Numbered from the stretch's first letter, positions 1 through 7,081 are shown. The stretch: 64,000 nucleotides of DNA from Candidatus Villigracilis vicinus (GCA_016721315.1 JADKIL010000003.1:434001-498000); one strand, 5' to 3'. Numbers and translations are program-made. Notes: generated by a model from the letters alone, not told the origin.

Positions 1-555
1 CGCAGAGGATTGGGTGGCGAGTTTTGCAATGGCATACAATTCTTTTTCAGAAAGATTCGCAGCGAATTGTCCGACTTTGAGCAAGCCCATCAAGTCCTTC
101 ACGCTGAGCGAGGATGGGTCGGGCGGAATCAAATTGATGATGGGCTTAATGGCTTTCGCCGCACGCGCCATGACGCGGGCGTACTCGTCATAGGCTTCCG
201 CGTCTTTGGGTGAGTGACGATAAATTTCGCGGCGGGTCAGGTCGTGGTCGTCCCATGCGCCGAGATAATCTCCGTTTTCCATCGGGGTGACAGTGGAAGG
301 AAGCGGAAGGATTTTGAGTCCGTGCTTGGGTAATTCCAAGTCACGGATGATTTCAGGGCGTAACAAACTCACCACGTACGAAAACTCGGTGAATTTATAA
401 CCAGGGAAAATTTCCTCGGTCACTGCCGCGCCGCCCGCGATATGTCTGCGCTCAAGCACGACTACTTTCTTGCCTGCACGCGCGAGGTATGCGCCAGCCA
501 CAAGTCCGTTGTGACCGCCGCCGATAATGATTGCGTCGTAATTGTTAGTTGTCAT
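1..555 (-). CDS. FAD-dependent oxidoreductase, phytoene-dehydrogenase/PYROXD2-like (partial, C-terminus off the window)
   Basis: The frame starts at ATG 555 and runs off the window at base 1, giving 185 N-terminal residues. Residues 6-35 form a Rossmann FAD-binding fold with the dinucleotide motif GGGHNGLVAGAYLARAGKK followed by an acidic strand end (VVVLE), then a GGAA turn near residue 45. Family knowledge: this arrangement is typical of NAD(P)/FAD oxidoreductases of the phytoene-desaturase/PYROXD2 group, normally about 500-530 aa. The substrate cannot be read from this part. It lies 129 bp downstream of the GcvT-fold gene on the same strand, so the two may be cotranscribed. FAD enzymes and GcvT domains often work together in demethylation reactions, but that link is inference here. 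Confidence 0.8.
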   Translation of the reverse strand, partial: MTTNNYDAIIIGGGHNGLVAGAYLARAGKKVVVLERRHIAGGAAVTEEIFPGYKFTEFSYVVSLLRPEIIRDLELPKHGLKILPLPSTVTPMENGDYLGAWDDHDLTRREIYRHSPKDAEAYDEYARVMARAAKAIKPIINLIPPDPSSLSVKDLMGLLKVGQFAANLSEKELYAIAKLATQSSA

Positions 556-574
556 GAATAATTCCTTTGAATTC

Positions 575-665
575 CAGGAACGGGATGAACAGAGATTTTT
601 CCCGAAGACGTTAGACGCTAAAAAACTTTCGTTCTTCGCGCTCTTAGCGGTTAATCATCTTTGTT
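575..665. repeat. Degenerate intergenic repeat between the GcvT-fold and FAD oxidoreductase genes
   Basis: The gap holds a low-complexity stretch containing AACAGAGATTTTT and an imperfect inverted repeat (CGCTAA at about 614-619 against TTAGCG at about 643-648). It resembles other intergenic palindromes of this window (36395-36453, 55228-55278, 62186-62240). It could fold in the transcript, but it has no T-run typical of a terminator on the minus strand. Confidence 0.35.
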
Positions 666-684
666 TATCACTGTTCATCATGGT

Positions 685-1881
685 TCATTTCTTCTTCCAC
701 TCAGGCTCGTAGAACGGCAACTTGACCACCTTCGCAGGCGCGTGTTGACGGTGATGTTCGACGGTGATTTCCATGCGTACATCGGTGCCGACTTCAAAGT
801 ATGGTTTCTGCAAATGTGCGAGCGCGATGTATTTTTTCAACAGTGGAGACCATGTAGAAGTGGATGCGTATCCAACCTGCACATTGCCCACCATCACAGG
901 CAGACTTCCACGCACTGCCATGCCAGGGATTTGTGGCGGCAAGCCAACGCCTGCGAATAACTTTTCCATTCCAACCCAATCCACTTCCAAACCGACCATC
1001 TTCCAAGTGGAGCCTTCGCGCTTCTCGCGTTCCAGTGCGCGGCGACCGACGAAGTAGCCGGGTTTATCAAGAGCGACTGTCCAGTCGAGTCCCAACTCGT
1101 AGGGAGAGGATTTTTGCGGTTCGATCCATGCGTGGGATGTGGAGGTGTAATCCACATCGAGCATGAAGAGACCTGCTTCCACGCGTGCCATGTCCATTGC
1201 CAAAATGCCGACGGGTGCAATGCCGTAATCACCGCCGACTTCCATTAACTTATCCCAGATCGGGAGCGCGTCTTTTGCGTCCATCCAGATTTCGTAGCCG
1301 AGGTCACCGGTGTAGCCTGTGCGTGAAATGGTGACTTCGATTCCGCTGATCTTGTTCTTCATCATGCGGAAATACTTCAACTCGTCCACGGGTTTTTCCG
1401 CGACGATGTTCAAGACCTTGCGTGTGTTCGGTCCCTGAAAACTGAGTGCCGCCACATCGTCCGTGACTTCGGTAATCTCCACTTCCATGCCGACCGCATT
1501 CATCATCAGCCAGCGCAGATTTGGTTCCGCAGCTGTCAGGCGAAAGGTCGTTTCGTCGAAGCGCGTGACGGTGCCATCGTCGATCATCTTGCCTTCTTCA
1601 TCGCACCAGCCCGTGTAGAAGACTTGTCCCACGCTCATCTTGTGGATGTTGCGGGTGGTGACGCGATGCAGCAGAGCCGCCGCGTCTTTGCCTTTAATCA
1701 CATACTTGATCAGCGGCGAGACATCGATCAACGCTGCCGCATTGCGGATCGCCCAATATTCACGGTCAAGCGTGTGCTCGTACGAGCCTGCGGCGAAATA
1801 TCCCGCCCACTTGCGCCAATTTCGAGGCTGGCACAACGCGGACGTTCGTTCATGGAATGGAGTGGTTTTTAGTTGAAGCAT
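685..1881 (-). CDS. Aminomethyltransferase-like GcvT-fold protein
   Basis: A 398-residue protein of the GcvT/YgfZ tetrahydrofolate-binding fold. The N-terminal half has the family pattern AALIDVSPLIKYVIKGKDA (about residues 48-68), the middle has RTGYTGDLGYEIW (about 188-200) and a DMARVEAGLF stretch (about 228-237), and the C-terminal barrel ends near LPFYEP. True T-protein uses GcvH and GcvP, and neither gene is nearby. A role in a stand-alone folate-dependent demethylase or methyltransferase, perhaps with the FAD oxidoreductase next to it, is therefore as likely as glycine cleavage. The ATG at 1881 is preceded by AAGGA about nine bases upstream. A -10-like TATAAT lies on the minus strand at 1914-1919, but no convincing -35 was found. 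Confidence 0.8.
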   Translation of the reverse strand: MLQLKTTPFHERTSALCQPRNWRKWAGYFAAGSYEHTLDREYWAIRNAAALIDVSPLIKYVIKGKDAAALLHRVTTRNIHKMSVGQVFYTGWCDEEGKMIDDGTVTRFDETTFRLTAAEPNLRWLMMNAVGMEVEITEVTDDVAALSFQGPNTRKVLNIVAEKPVDELKYFRMMKNKISGIEVTISRTGYTGDLGYEIWMDAKDALPIWDKLMEVGGDYGIAPVGILAMDMARVEAGLFMLDVDYTSTSHAWIEPQKSSPYELGLDWTVALDKPGYFVGRRALEREKREGSTWKMVGLEVDWVGMEKLFAGVGLPPQIPGMAVRGSLPVMVGNVQVGYASTSTWSPLLKKYIALAHLQKPYFEVGTDVRMEITVEHHRQHAPAKVVKLPFYEPEWKKK

Positions 1882-2046
1882 GGGGAGGGTTCCTTGATTG
1901 GCGCGGATTGTACATTATATATAATCCTGTGGCAATCCAGAGATTCACCTAATGAAGACAAAACAGGTCAGATTGCATCATCACATTATTGGCTCATATT
2001 CTCAACCCGCGATTGGGGACAAAATGTAAATCAACTCTGGGATAAT

Positions 2047-2084
2047 AAAAACTCACCCCATTCAATATCTCAGGGGTGAGTTTT
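2047..2084 (-). terminator. Intrinsic terminator of the hemerythrin-like gene
   Basis: CTCACCCC (2052-2059) pairs with GGGGTGAG (2073-2080). The stem is flanked by A-runs and T-runs on both sides, so it can end transcription from the minus-strand gene that stops at 2147. Confidence 0.75.
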
Positions 2085-2146
2085 CGTGTCAAAAAAAAGA
2101 GCAGGCGGGCTTTCGTTATCTTTTCAAATTCATTCGATATATTTTT

Positions 2147-2707
2147 TTATTTCCAGTCACTAAGTTCTTCTTCAAGGTTTTCAAGAATTTTGATGTATTT
2201 ACCCTCTTCGTCCTGCATATCATTCTCAAAAGTAATGTTGTTCAATCCTTCAAGGATCTTATGCTCGTCTTCAGGAGAAATATTCTGTTCAAGAAGTGGC
2301 AAGATCAGATTCTTGAGACGGTCCAGGTGCTGACGCAGGGTGGAGTTGAACTCACTGGCAGCCCAACTCACTTCGGTACGGGCACTGGAATCTCCACCCT
2401 GCCAGGCTTTGGCGGCTTTGAATAATAGGTCAGCCGCTTCCCTGCATTTTGTCTGTTCACTCTTCATGCCGCCAACGGCTCCCATATTGGAAGGAAAACC
2501 GGAGTCTTCGAGCGCAGTAATGAGTAATCCTTCCTTGCGAAAGAAAACAGCTTCAACGTAATCATGGATGAAAGTGCTGCCAAATACAAAAAAACCGGGT
2601 TGGACATGTTTGTTGCTCGAACCGAGTTCGGCGGAGCCTCTGCCGAAAACATCCAAAAACCGTAGAACGATCTCCTGGTCTTGTTTTAGTTTTTTTGCGA
2701 TACGCAT
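2147..2707 (-). CDS. Hemerythrin-like (HHE-fold) protein lacking most metal ligands
   Basis: A 186-residue soluble protein. The segment from about 50 to 150 follows the HHE hemerythrin family plan: FIHDYVEAVFF, then a LLITALEDSGFP turn, a GAVGGMKSEQ helix start and STLRQHLDRLKNLILPLLE before a DEH-containing last helix. In canonical HHE proteins these helices carry the paired His and Glu ligands of a di-iron site. Here the expected His-His pair is replaced by Phe/Arg, the His of the MxxEH helix by Ser and Gln, and the Glu after RQH by Leu. One RQH histidine remains. The fold call is by eye, and binding of iron or oxygen is doubtful. It is a single gene with its own terminator. Confidence 0.55.
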   Translation of the reverse strand: MRIAKKLKQDQEIVLRFLDVFGRGSAELGSSNKHVQPGFFVFGSTFIHDYVEAVFFRKEGLLITALEDSGFPSNMGAVGGMKSEQTKCREAADLLFKAAKAWQGGDSSARTEVSWAASEFNSTLRQHLDRLKNLILPLLEQNISPEDEHKILEGLNNITFENDMQDEEGKYIKILENLEEELSDWK

Positions 2708-2799
2708 ATTGGTTTCCTGTCAGAGAAGCGGGACTTTTTCTTAATGATTAAAATTTTACCGCCCTTTGAAGGAATCGACGGAAACAATTCCAAACGATA

Positions 2800-3402
2800 T
2801 CAAAGAGACTCGCCTAGAGTAGTGCGAGTCAGGCGTAAAGCAGCGAGTTCGTTCCACAACAAAATGGAAAATAGAAAAACATAGAACGCTGCCCCTTTGA
2901 TGAAGAATGCCGGTCCCGCCAAGGCAAGCGTCCCCCATGTGTAAACGGCAAGACTCTTCCAGCGCTCGTCGGCGCGGAAGGCAAAACCGAGAACGACCAT
3001 GGCAGGGAAAAGTGTGAGACCGAGCAACACAAACGAGAGGTCATGCAACTGTCCATGCCAGGTGGCGGGAGTATCACGAATCGTTGGGTCGGTGGTGAGG
3101 GCTAAGGTGGCGAGAAATAAACCTGCGAACGCCATCAGCGTGGTGCCAAGCTTGGAAGCAGTGCTTGGCTTCAAGTCCAGAAAGAGGCGACGGGCAAAAA
3201 GAGTCATGATAAGTCCGCTGATGATGAAGGTGGCGGTCATGATCCACCCAAAGCGACCGAGTGCCAGCCCGCTGGGCCAGTCGAAAGTGGGGTCATTAAT
3301 GGGGTGCCAACCCAGACTCAAAAGAAAATCGTATTCGACGAATGTCAACGTAACAAGCACAACAGCAAAAAGAATGGGACCAATAAGAATTAGTTTTTTC
3401 AT
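2800..3402 (-). CDS. DUF998-type integral membrane protein
   Basis: A 200-residue protein with about six hydrophobic segments: about 4-24, 52-72, 84-104, 120-142, 150-166 and 170-188. The N-terminal loop HPINDPTFDWPSGLALGRFG and the mid-protein WHGQLHDLSFVLLG resemble the DUF998 family of membrane proteins of unknown function, which have a conserved HP loop and an HxxH pair. No catalytic role is known. It follows the 132-aa membrane protein on the same strand, separated by a strong hairpin at 3411-3438, so it may be expressed by partial read-through. Confidence 0.6.
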   Translation of the reverse strand: MKKLILIGPILFAVVLVTLTFVEYDFLLSLGWHPINDPTFDWPSGLALGRFGWIMTATFIISGLIMTLFARRLFLDLKPSTASKLGTTLMAFAGLFLATLALTTDPTIRDTPATWHGQLHDLSFVLLGLTLFPAMVVLGFAFRADERWKSLAVYTWGTLALAGPAFFIKGAAFYVFLFSILLWNELAALRLTRTTLGESL

Positions 3403-3410
3403 GTTTAAAC

Positions 3411-3438
3411 AAAACAGCCTCGCACATGCGAGGCTGTT
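3411..3438 (-). terminator. Strong hairpin between two small membrane-protein genes
   Basis: AAACAGCCTCGCA (3411-3423) and TGCGAGGCTGTTT (3426-3438) are a perfect 13-bp inverted repeat with a 2-base loop. On the minus strand a T-rich tract follows. It lies between the stop at 3451 and the start at 3402, so it acts as a terminator or attenuator inside the unit. Confidence 0.7.
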
Positions 3439-3450
3439 TCCATTTTTAGA

Positions 3451-3849
3451 TCACCAAGTCCAACCGCCGCGCAAGCGGACAACACCCATGAAGACCAAAA
3501 CCAACGAACCGACAATACAGAACAAGGTATTGCGGAAGCGAACCGTGTCTGAGGCGTTCTTCCAACGTGCAGGCAAATGTGCAAGGACAGCCGCAACGAT
3601 CATGGTGGTGGCATGTTCGATGCGCAGCATGGGGAAGCCAACACCAGATAAGCCGGTCCAGATCAAGAAGATCAAGCCAAGGGTGGCTTGCAGGTCCATA
3701 AGACCGCTGAAGCCGGAGGCGAGTCCACGGTCCATGCCTTTGAAGGCGCCGCCGCGCAGCCAGCCAAGTGTGAATTTGACGATGGCAACCAGTGCCACAA
3801 GCAAAATGAGCCAGCGGGTGTGGGAGTGAATTACGAGAAGAGTTTGCAT
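3451..3849 (-). CDS. Four-helix membrane protein of unknown function
   Basis: A 132-residue protein with four predicted membrane segments (about 9-29, 50-70, 77-95 and 106-126). It starts with MQTLLVIHSHTRWLILLVA. Histidines sit near the membrane edges of helix 1 (HSHTRW) and helix 3 (EHATTM, AHLPARW), which recalls cytochrome-b561-like or CopD-like small membrane proteins that bind haem or copper. That similarity is only in pattern, so no function is assigned. It sits 21 bp downstream of the steroid-reductase-like gene and upstream of the DUF998 gene, all on the minus strand. Confidence 0.6.
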   Translation of the reverse strand: MQTLLVIHSHTRWLILLVALVAIVKFTLGWLRGGAFKGMDRGLASGFSGLMDLQATLGLIFLIWTGLSGVGFPMLRIEHATTMIVAAVLAHLPARWKNASDTVRFRNTLFCIVGSLVLVFMGVVRLRGGWTW

Positions 3850-3870
3850 TTTATTTCTCCAATCAATAAG

Positions 3871-4614
3871 TTATAAGACAAAAGGCAGGATCGCCTTACG
3901 GTCTTTCGGGAAACCAGTGAATTTGCTGTGATACCACCGAAGCGCACGCAGGGCACGCGCCGAAAGGTAAAAAATAATGAAGAGCAGGGTCATCCATGCC
4001 GCCAGATGCCGTGAAAGCAGGGCAATGCCGAGCCAGGTCAGGATCTCGAACAGATAATGCGGACAGACCACATAGTCGAACAATCCGCCTTTTGGGATGA
4101 AGTAATCAAGCGAGTTCTTACGCAGATCCGCCAATAACTTGTGATGATAAAAATTGCCAGACATCCCTACAACAAAAATAAATATTCCGAGCCCGAACCA
4201 TACATCGACGGCAGTCCAGGGGTTGCGATTCAACCAGCCGATCGTTCCGGCACACAAAGAGTAGAATGCGGCGATCATCAAGGTGGTGAACGGGTCAATG
4301 GGTCCTGAATAACGATGCAGGAATAAAGACTCCAATACGCGTTTCAAAAAATGAAGCGCCACTGCAAGATACACTGCCCATTGCACAAATGCAGCATTGG
4401 GCAGATAGCCCCATGCAAGGATGGTCAACACGACGATGGGCATGAAATATAAAAACACCATGCCTGCCCTGCCAGAGATGCCCGAATCTTTGCGAAATTT
4501 ACTGTAATACATCATGGACCATCCGCTTAATTCTGCGGGTGCCACGCCTAATACAAGAATTGCCAGCATAGTGTAAAGAACAATATTGATTGTTGTCCAT
4601 TCCGGCAGAATCAT
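3871..4614 (-). CDS. Steroid 5-alpha-reductase / isoprenoid-reductase-family membrane enzyme
   Basis: A 247-residue polytopic protein with about six or seven hydrophobic segments. The C-terminal 70 residues carry the signature of the 3-oxo-5-alpha-steroid 4-dehydrogenase C-terminal domain: GGLFDYVVCPHYLFEILTW, then WYHSKFTGFPKDRKAILPF at the extreme C-terminus. Family members use NADPH to reduce activated C=C bonds in steroids, polyprenols or enoyl-CoAs. The isoprenylcysteine methyltransferase family shares the fold. The bacterial substrate is unknown; a polyprenol, quinone or hopanoid side chain is a guess. It is the first gene of a minus-strand unit with the two small membrane proteins downstream, and it diverges from the enoyl-CoA hydratase gene. 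Confidence 0.7.
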   Translation of the reverse strand: MILPEWTTINIVLYTMLAILVLGVAPAELSGWSMMYYSKFRKDSGISGRAGMVFLYFMPIVVLTILAWGYLPNAAFVQWAVYLAVALHFLKRVLESLFLHRYSGPIDPFTTLMIAAFYSLCAGTIGWLNRNPWTAVDVWFGLGIFIFVVGMSGNFYHHKLLADLRKNSLDYFIPKGGLFDYVVCPHYLFEILTWLGIALLSRHLAAWMTLLFIIFYLSARALRALRWYHSKFTGFPKDRKAILPFVL

Positions 4615-4671
4615 CCTAAAAACTCCTTTTTAATTCGCGACATTATACAGCACGGTCTTCGCTTCATCCTT

Positions 4672-4677
4672 TATAAT
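4672..4677 (+). promoter_or_regulatory. -10-like hexamer upstream of the enoyl-CoA hydratase
   Basis: A perfect TATAAT sits 66 bp before the start codon, in the divergent gap between the reductase-like gene and the hydratase. No convincing -35 box was found at the usual distance. Confidence 0.35.
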
Positions 4678-4742
4678 CGCCTTTTAACGTAGAACAGATC
4701 AGTAGACTGCGTTCTACAGAAGAGCACCCTGGAGAATCCCCC

Positions 4743-5516
4743 ATGACCTACACTACCATCCTAACCGAAACCCGCAGACGCGTGGGCATTGTACAGTTAA
4801 ACCGACCGCAAGCCATGAATGCATTCAACCTTGCCATGCTTGGTGAAGTCTTTGATGCATTGGAAGTTTTTGACAAAGATGAGAACGTCGGTGCGATCAT
4901 CGTCACCGGTAATGAAAAAGCCTTCGCCGCCGGAGCCGATATCAAGGAAATGGCAGATCAAACGTACGTGCAAATGCTTGCCAATGAGCACGTGAAAGTG
5001 TGGGATCGCATTCGTGGTATTCGTAAACCCGTCATTGCAGCAGTCTCAGGTTGGGCGCTGGGCGGCGGAAGTGAGTTCGTGCTTTCCTGCGATATGGTCG
5101 TGGCAAGCGAATCTGCCAAGTTTGGTCAGCCGGAGATCACCATTGGCATTATCCCCGGCGCGGGCGGCACCCAGCGACTGGCTCGTCTCGTTGGCAAACA
5201 TCTCGCCATGGAAATGGTCATCAACAACCGTACGCTCACCGCGCAGGAAGCACAACAGTTTGGCTTGGTCAATCGCATCGTACCGGTGGAAGGGTACCTC
5301 GATGCCGCTGTTGCTTTTGCCGAAGAAATTGCTTCGCGCGCGCCTATCGCCGTCCGCATGGCGAAGGACGCCGTTAATGCCGCGTTTGAAACTACGCTCA
5401 CAGAAGGTCTAGCCGTAGAGAAGCGTAACTTCTATCCGCTATTCGCAACGGAAGATCAAAAAGAAGGCATGCAAGCCTTCATCGAAAAACGCAAACCCAA
5501 TTGGAAAGGGAAGTAG
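4743..5516 (+). CDS. Enoyl-CoA hydratase / crotonase
   Basis: A 257-residue crotonase-fold protein, full length for the family. It should hydrate trans-2-enoyl-CoA to 3-hydroxyacyl-CoA in fatty-acid or amino-acid degradation. Visible signatures are the CoA-binding AFAAGADIKEM segment (about residues 60-70), the oxyanion loop ALGGGSEFVLSCD with the first catalytic Glu, and GQPEITIGIIPGAGGTQRL with the second catalytic Glu, so both acid/base residues of rat enoyl-CoA hydratase are kept. The C-terminus (FIEKRKPNWKG) is also typical. No thiolase or acyl-CoA dehydrogenase lies next to it, so the substrate range is open. Confidence 0.92.
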   Translation: MTYTTILTETRRRVGIVQLNRPQAMNAFNLAMLGEVFDALEVFDKDENVGAIIVTGNEKAFAAGADIKEMADQTYVQMLANEHVKVWDRIRGIRKPVIAAVSGWALGGGSEFVLSCDMVVASESAKFGQPEITIGIIPGAGGTQRLARLVGKHLAMEMVINNRTLTAQEAQQFGLVNRIVPVEGYLDAAVAFAEEIASRAPIAVRMAKDAVNAAFETTLTEGLAVEKRNFYPLFATEDQKEGMQAFIEKRKPNWKGK

Positions 5517-5592
5517 CCGTGTAGTTTTTTAGGCGCTTAGGCGGATAGTCCGACCGAGCGACTTTTTGACTATTCGACTATTCGACTACCCC

Positions 5593-6348
5593 ATGCCCGC
5601 CTCTTTTTCTGACCTCAAACCTGCGCTCTCCGACCTGAGCCTGAAAAAACGCCTGGTCCTTGTTCACGCATCTCCCATCGTCAATGCCGACGCACTGCTT
5701 GCCGCCTTGCTCGAAACCACCGGCGGTTTCATGACCCCAACCTTTACCCCAAAAGCACTCCTGCCCATCGACTATCACCCCGTACACAACAAAACGGATG
5801 TAAAAAACCTGGCTGAATCTTTCACCCCTTCCATGCCAGCCGATGAAGCCTTCGGAAAATTTCCCGAACTCGTCCGCAGTCACGCCAAGGCAAAACGCTC
5901 ATTACACCCCGTACTATCTTTTACAGGCATCGGCGCAGACGATGCCATTCACGCCCAAACCATCCACGAACCCTACGCCCCCATTGCCGCCATGGCAGAA
6001 GAAGAGGGTGTCGTCTTGCTCATCGGTATGGATCAACGCGTGAACGTCAGCATCCACTACGGCGAGAAACTTGCCGGGCGCATGCAATTCGTCCGTTGGG
6101 CATTAAGCGGCAATAATGTGGTCGAATGCCTCAACTTCCCCGGCGACCCGGAGGGGTTCAACTCCCTGGCAGCCGGCATCAAACCTTTCACCCGCCAAAC
6201 CGAAGTAGATGGGGTCAAAATCCAAGCCATTCCCGTCACCGACCTGTTGCGCGCTGTGGTTAACAAGATCCACGAAGATGCCTACTCCCTACTCTGCGGC
6301 CGCCCAGACTGTGAAATACGGCTGGAAGCAGTCGCTCAGTTGCGATAA
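5593..6348 (+). CDS. AAC(3)-family (aminoglycoside N3-acetyltransferase fold) protein
   Basis: About 251 residues from ATG 5593; an in-frame TTG at 5566 would add nine residues, but that stretch is a GACTATTC repeat and looks non-coding. Family hallmarks are an N-terminal VLVHASP segment with the helix start DALLAALLE, TGGFMTPTFTP, KRSLHPVLSFTGIG (the RSxHPxxS motif) and the GVVLLIGM...SIHYGEKL block. These proteins transfer acetyl from acetyl-CoA to an amino group. In environmental bacteria, including this one, a resistance role is unproven, and the family includes biosynthetic acetyltransferases. It follows the enoyl-CoA hydratase by 76 bp on the same strand. Confidence 0.75.
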   Translation: MPASFSDLKPALSDLSLKKRLVLVHASPIVNADALLAALLETTGGFMTPTFTPKALLPIDYHPVHNKTDVKNLAESFTPSMPADEAFGKFPELVRSHAKAKRSLHPVLSFTGIGADDAIHAQTIHEPYAPIAAMAEEEGVVLLIGMDQRVNVSIHYGEKLAGRMQFVRWALSGNNVVECLNFPGDPEGFNSLAAGIKPFTRQTEVDGVKIQAIPVTDLLRAVVNKIHEDAYSLLCGRPDCEIRLEAVAQLR

Positions 6349-6413
6349 AAACCAAGCCCCAGTAACTAAAAGGGAGGACGTGCCGCGAGAGGGCCGAAAG
6401 ATTCGGCCGGGCC

Positions 6414-6466
6414 ACAAAATAAAAACCCTCCACAAGGGAGGATTTTTGTGAACGCGGAGAGGCTCG
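6414..6466. repeat. Copy 1 of a 53-bp direct repeat (tRNA tail plus terminator)
   Basis: This stretch matches 6493-6545 with an offset of 79 bp and one visible mismatch (A against G at 6451/6530). On the minus strand it holds a copy of the last T-arm and acceptor bases of tRNA-Lys followed by the tRNA terminator hairpin (6423-6443) and a T-rich tract. The neighbouring 6467-6492 continues the duplicated tRNA sequence but is interrupted by 20 extra bases. Confidence 0.8.
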
Positions 6467-6492
6467 GATTCAATCCCTCGATGGGGCTCTCA
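6467..6492 (-). pseudogene. Interrupted remnant of a tRNA-Lys 3' end
   Basis: Read on the minus strand, the sequence runs TTTGTTGAGAG as in the intact tRNA-Lys variable/T-arm. It then has 20 extra bases (starting CCCCATCGAGG) and resumes with CGAGCCTCTCCGCG of the T-arm and acceptor. The 5' half of the tRNA is missing, so this is not a functional tRNA gene. Confidence 0.6.
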
Positions 6493-6545
6493 ACAAAATA
6501 AAAACCCTCCACAAGGGAGGATTTTTGTGAGCGCGGAGAGGCTCG
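6493..6545 (-). terminator. tRNA-Lys terminator within copy 2 of the direct repeat
   Basis: Just past the tRNA 3' end, minus-strand AATCCTCC and GGAGGGTT (6502-6522) form a short stem followed by a TTTTTATTTT tract, a plain intrinsic terminator. The whole 53-bp element is repeated 79 bp further downstream, giving two terminators in series. Confidence 0.75.
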
Positions 6546-6599
6546 AACTCTCAACAAACGGCTTAAAAGGCCGCTGCTCTACCATTGAGCTACGCGCCC
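6528..6599 (-). tRNA. tRNA-Lys (anticodon TTT)
   Basis: The minus-strand sequence folds as a standard 72-nt cloverleaf. The acceptor stem is GGGCGCG (6599-6593) with CGCGCTC (6535-6529), including one G-U pair. The D-arm is GCTC-AATGGTA-GAGC, the anticodon loop is CTTTTAA with TTT as the anticodon, and the T-arm is GAGAG-TTCGAGC-CTCTC. The discriminator is A at 6528, and the 3' CCA is not encoded. It has its own promoter upstream and a terminator downstream, and it stands alone between the AAC(3)-like gene and trxA. Confidence 0.95.
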
Positions 6600-6617
6600 A
6601 TCTTCAAAGCGGATTGC

Positions 6618-6646
6618 ATTCTATCACGGCAGGATACAGGCGTCAA
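6618..6646 (-). promoter_or_regulatory. Promoter of tRNA-Lys
   Basis: On the minus strand TTGACG (6646-6641) and TAGAAT (6623-6618) are separated by 17 bp. Transcription would start about 10-15 bases before the mature tRNA 5' end at 6599. Confidence 0.75.
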
Positions 6647-6696
6647 CGCGAGTAATTAAAACAGATGAGACCACATCCAAGTATACGGAGGCAAAC

Positions 6697-7020
6697 ATGA
6701 GCTCAGTAAAATACGTAACCGAACAAGACTTCCAGGAAGAAGTCATCAGCGCACAAACCCCGGTACTGGTGGATTTCACAGCAGATTGGTGTCAGCCATG
6801 CAAAATGATCGCACCCATCGTGGAACAACTGGCGGGACAATGGGATGGCAAGGTCAAGGTCGTCAAACTTGACGCAGACTTGAACCCAAACATCATGATG
6901 CAATACGGTGTTATGGGCATCCCGACCCTTATGCTCTTCAAGAGCGGCGAGGTCAAGGAACGCATCACCGGGTATCTGCCCAAAGACAAGATCGAAGCAA
7001 AAGTCACCCCGCACGTGTAA
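6697..7020 (+). CDS. trxA: Thioredoxin
   Basis: A 107-residue classical thioredoxin, a cytoplasmic protein-disulfide reductase recycled by thioredoxin reductase. The active site reads ADWCQPCKMIAP (about residues 29-40). The middle Gln in WCQPC replaces the more usual Gly, and both cysteines and the following Pro are kept. The cis-proline segment GIPTLMLFKSG (about 73-83) and the G-x-x-P-K C-terminal helix are present. A good ribosome site (TACGGAGG) lies before the ATG. It is followed by a terminator at 7028-7061, so it appears monocistronic. Confidence 0.95.
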   Translation: MSSVKYVTEQDFQEEVISAQTPVLVDFTADWCQPCKMIAPIVEQLAGQWDGKVKVVKLDADLNPNIMMQYGVMGIPTLMLFKSGEVKERITGYLPKDKIEAKVTPHV

Positions 7021-7027
7021 GAGTATA

Positions 7028-7061
7028 ATGGAGCCGGAACATCGGCTCCATTTTCTTTTTT
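7028..7061 (+). terminator. Terminator after thioredoxin
   Basis: ATGGAGCCG (7028-7036) pairs with CGGCTCCAT (7043-7051), followed by TTTCTTTTTT. A TATAAT at 7024-7029 overlaps its start and might serve as a -10 for the next gene, without a clear -35. Confidence 0.8.
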
Positions 7062-7081
7062 AATAGCGGGAGGGAAACCAC

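Noticed and set aside
2999..3829. Open frame of 276 codons on the plus strand across two membrane-protein genes
   Set aside because: The Lys/Arg/Pro-rich translation is the antisense of hydrophobic helices on the minus strand.
6414..6545. Possible CRISPR array from the repeated element near the tRNA
   Set aside because: There are only two copies, each containing a tRNA end and terminator; no spacer series and no cas genes.
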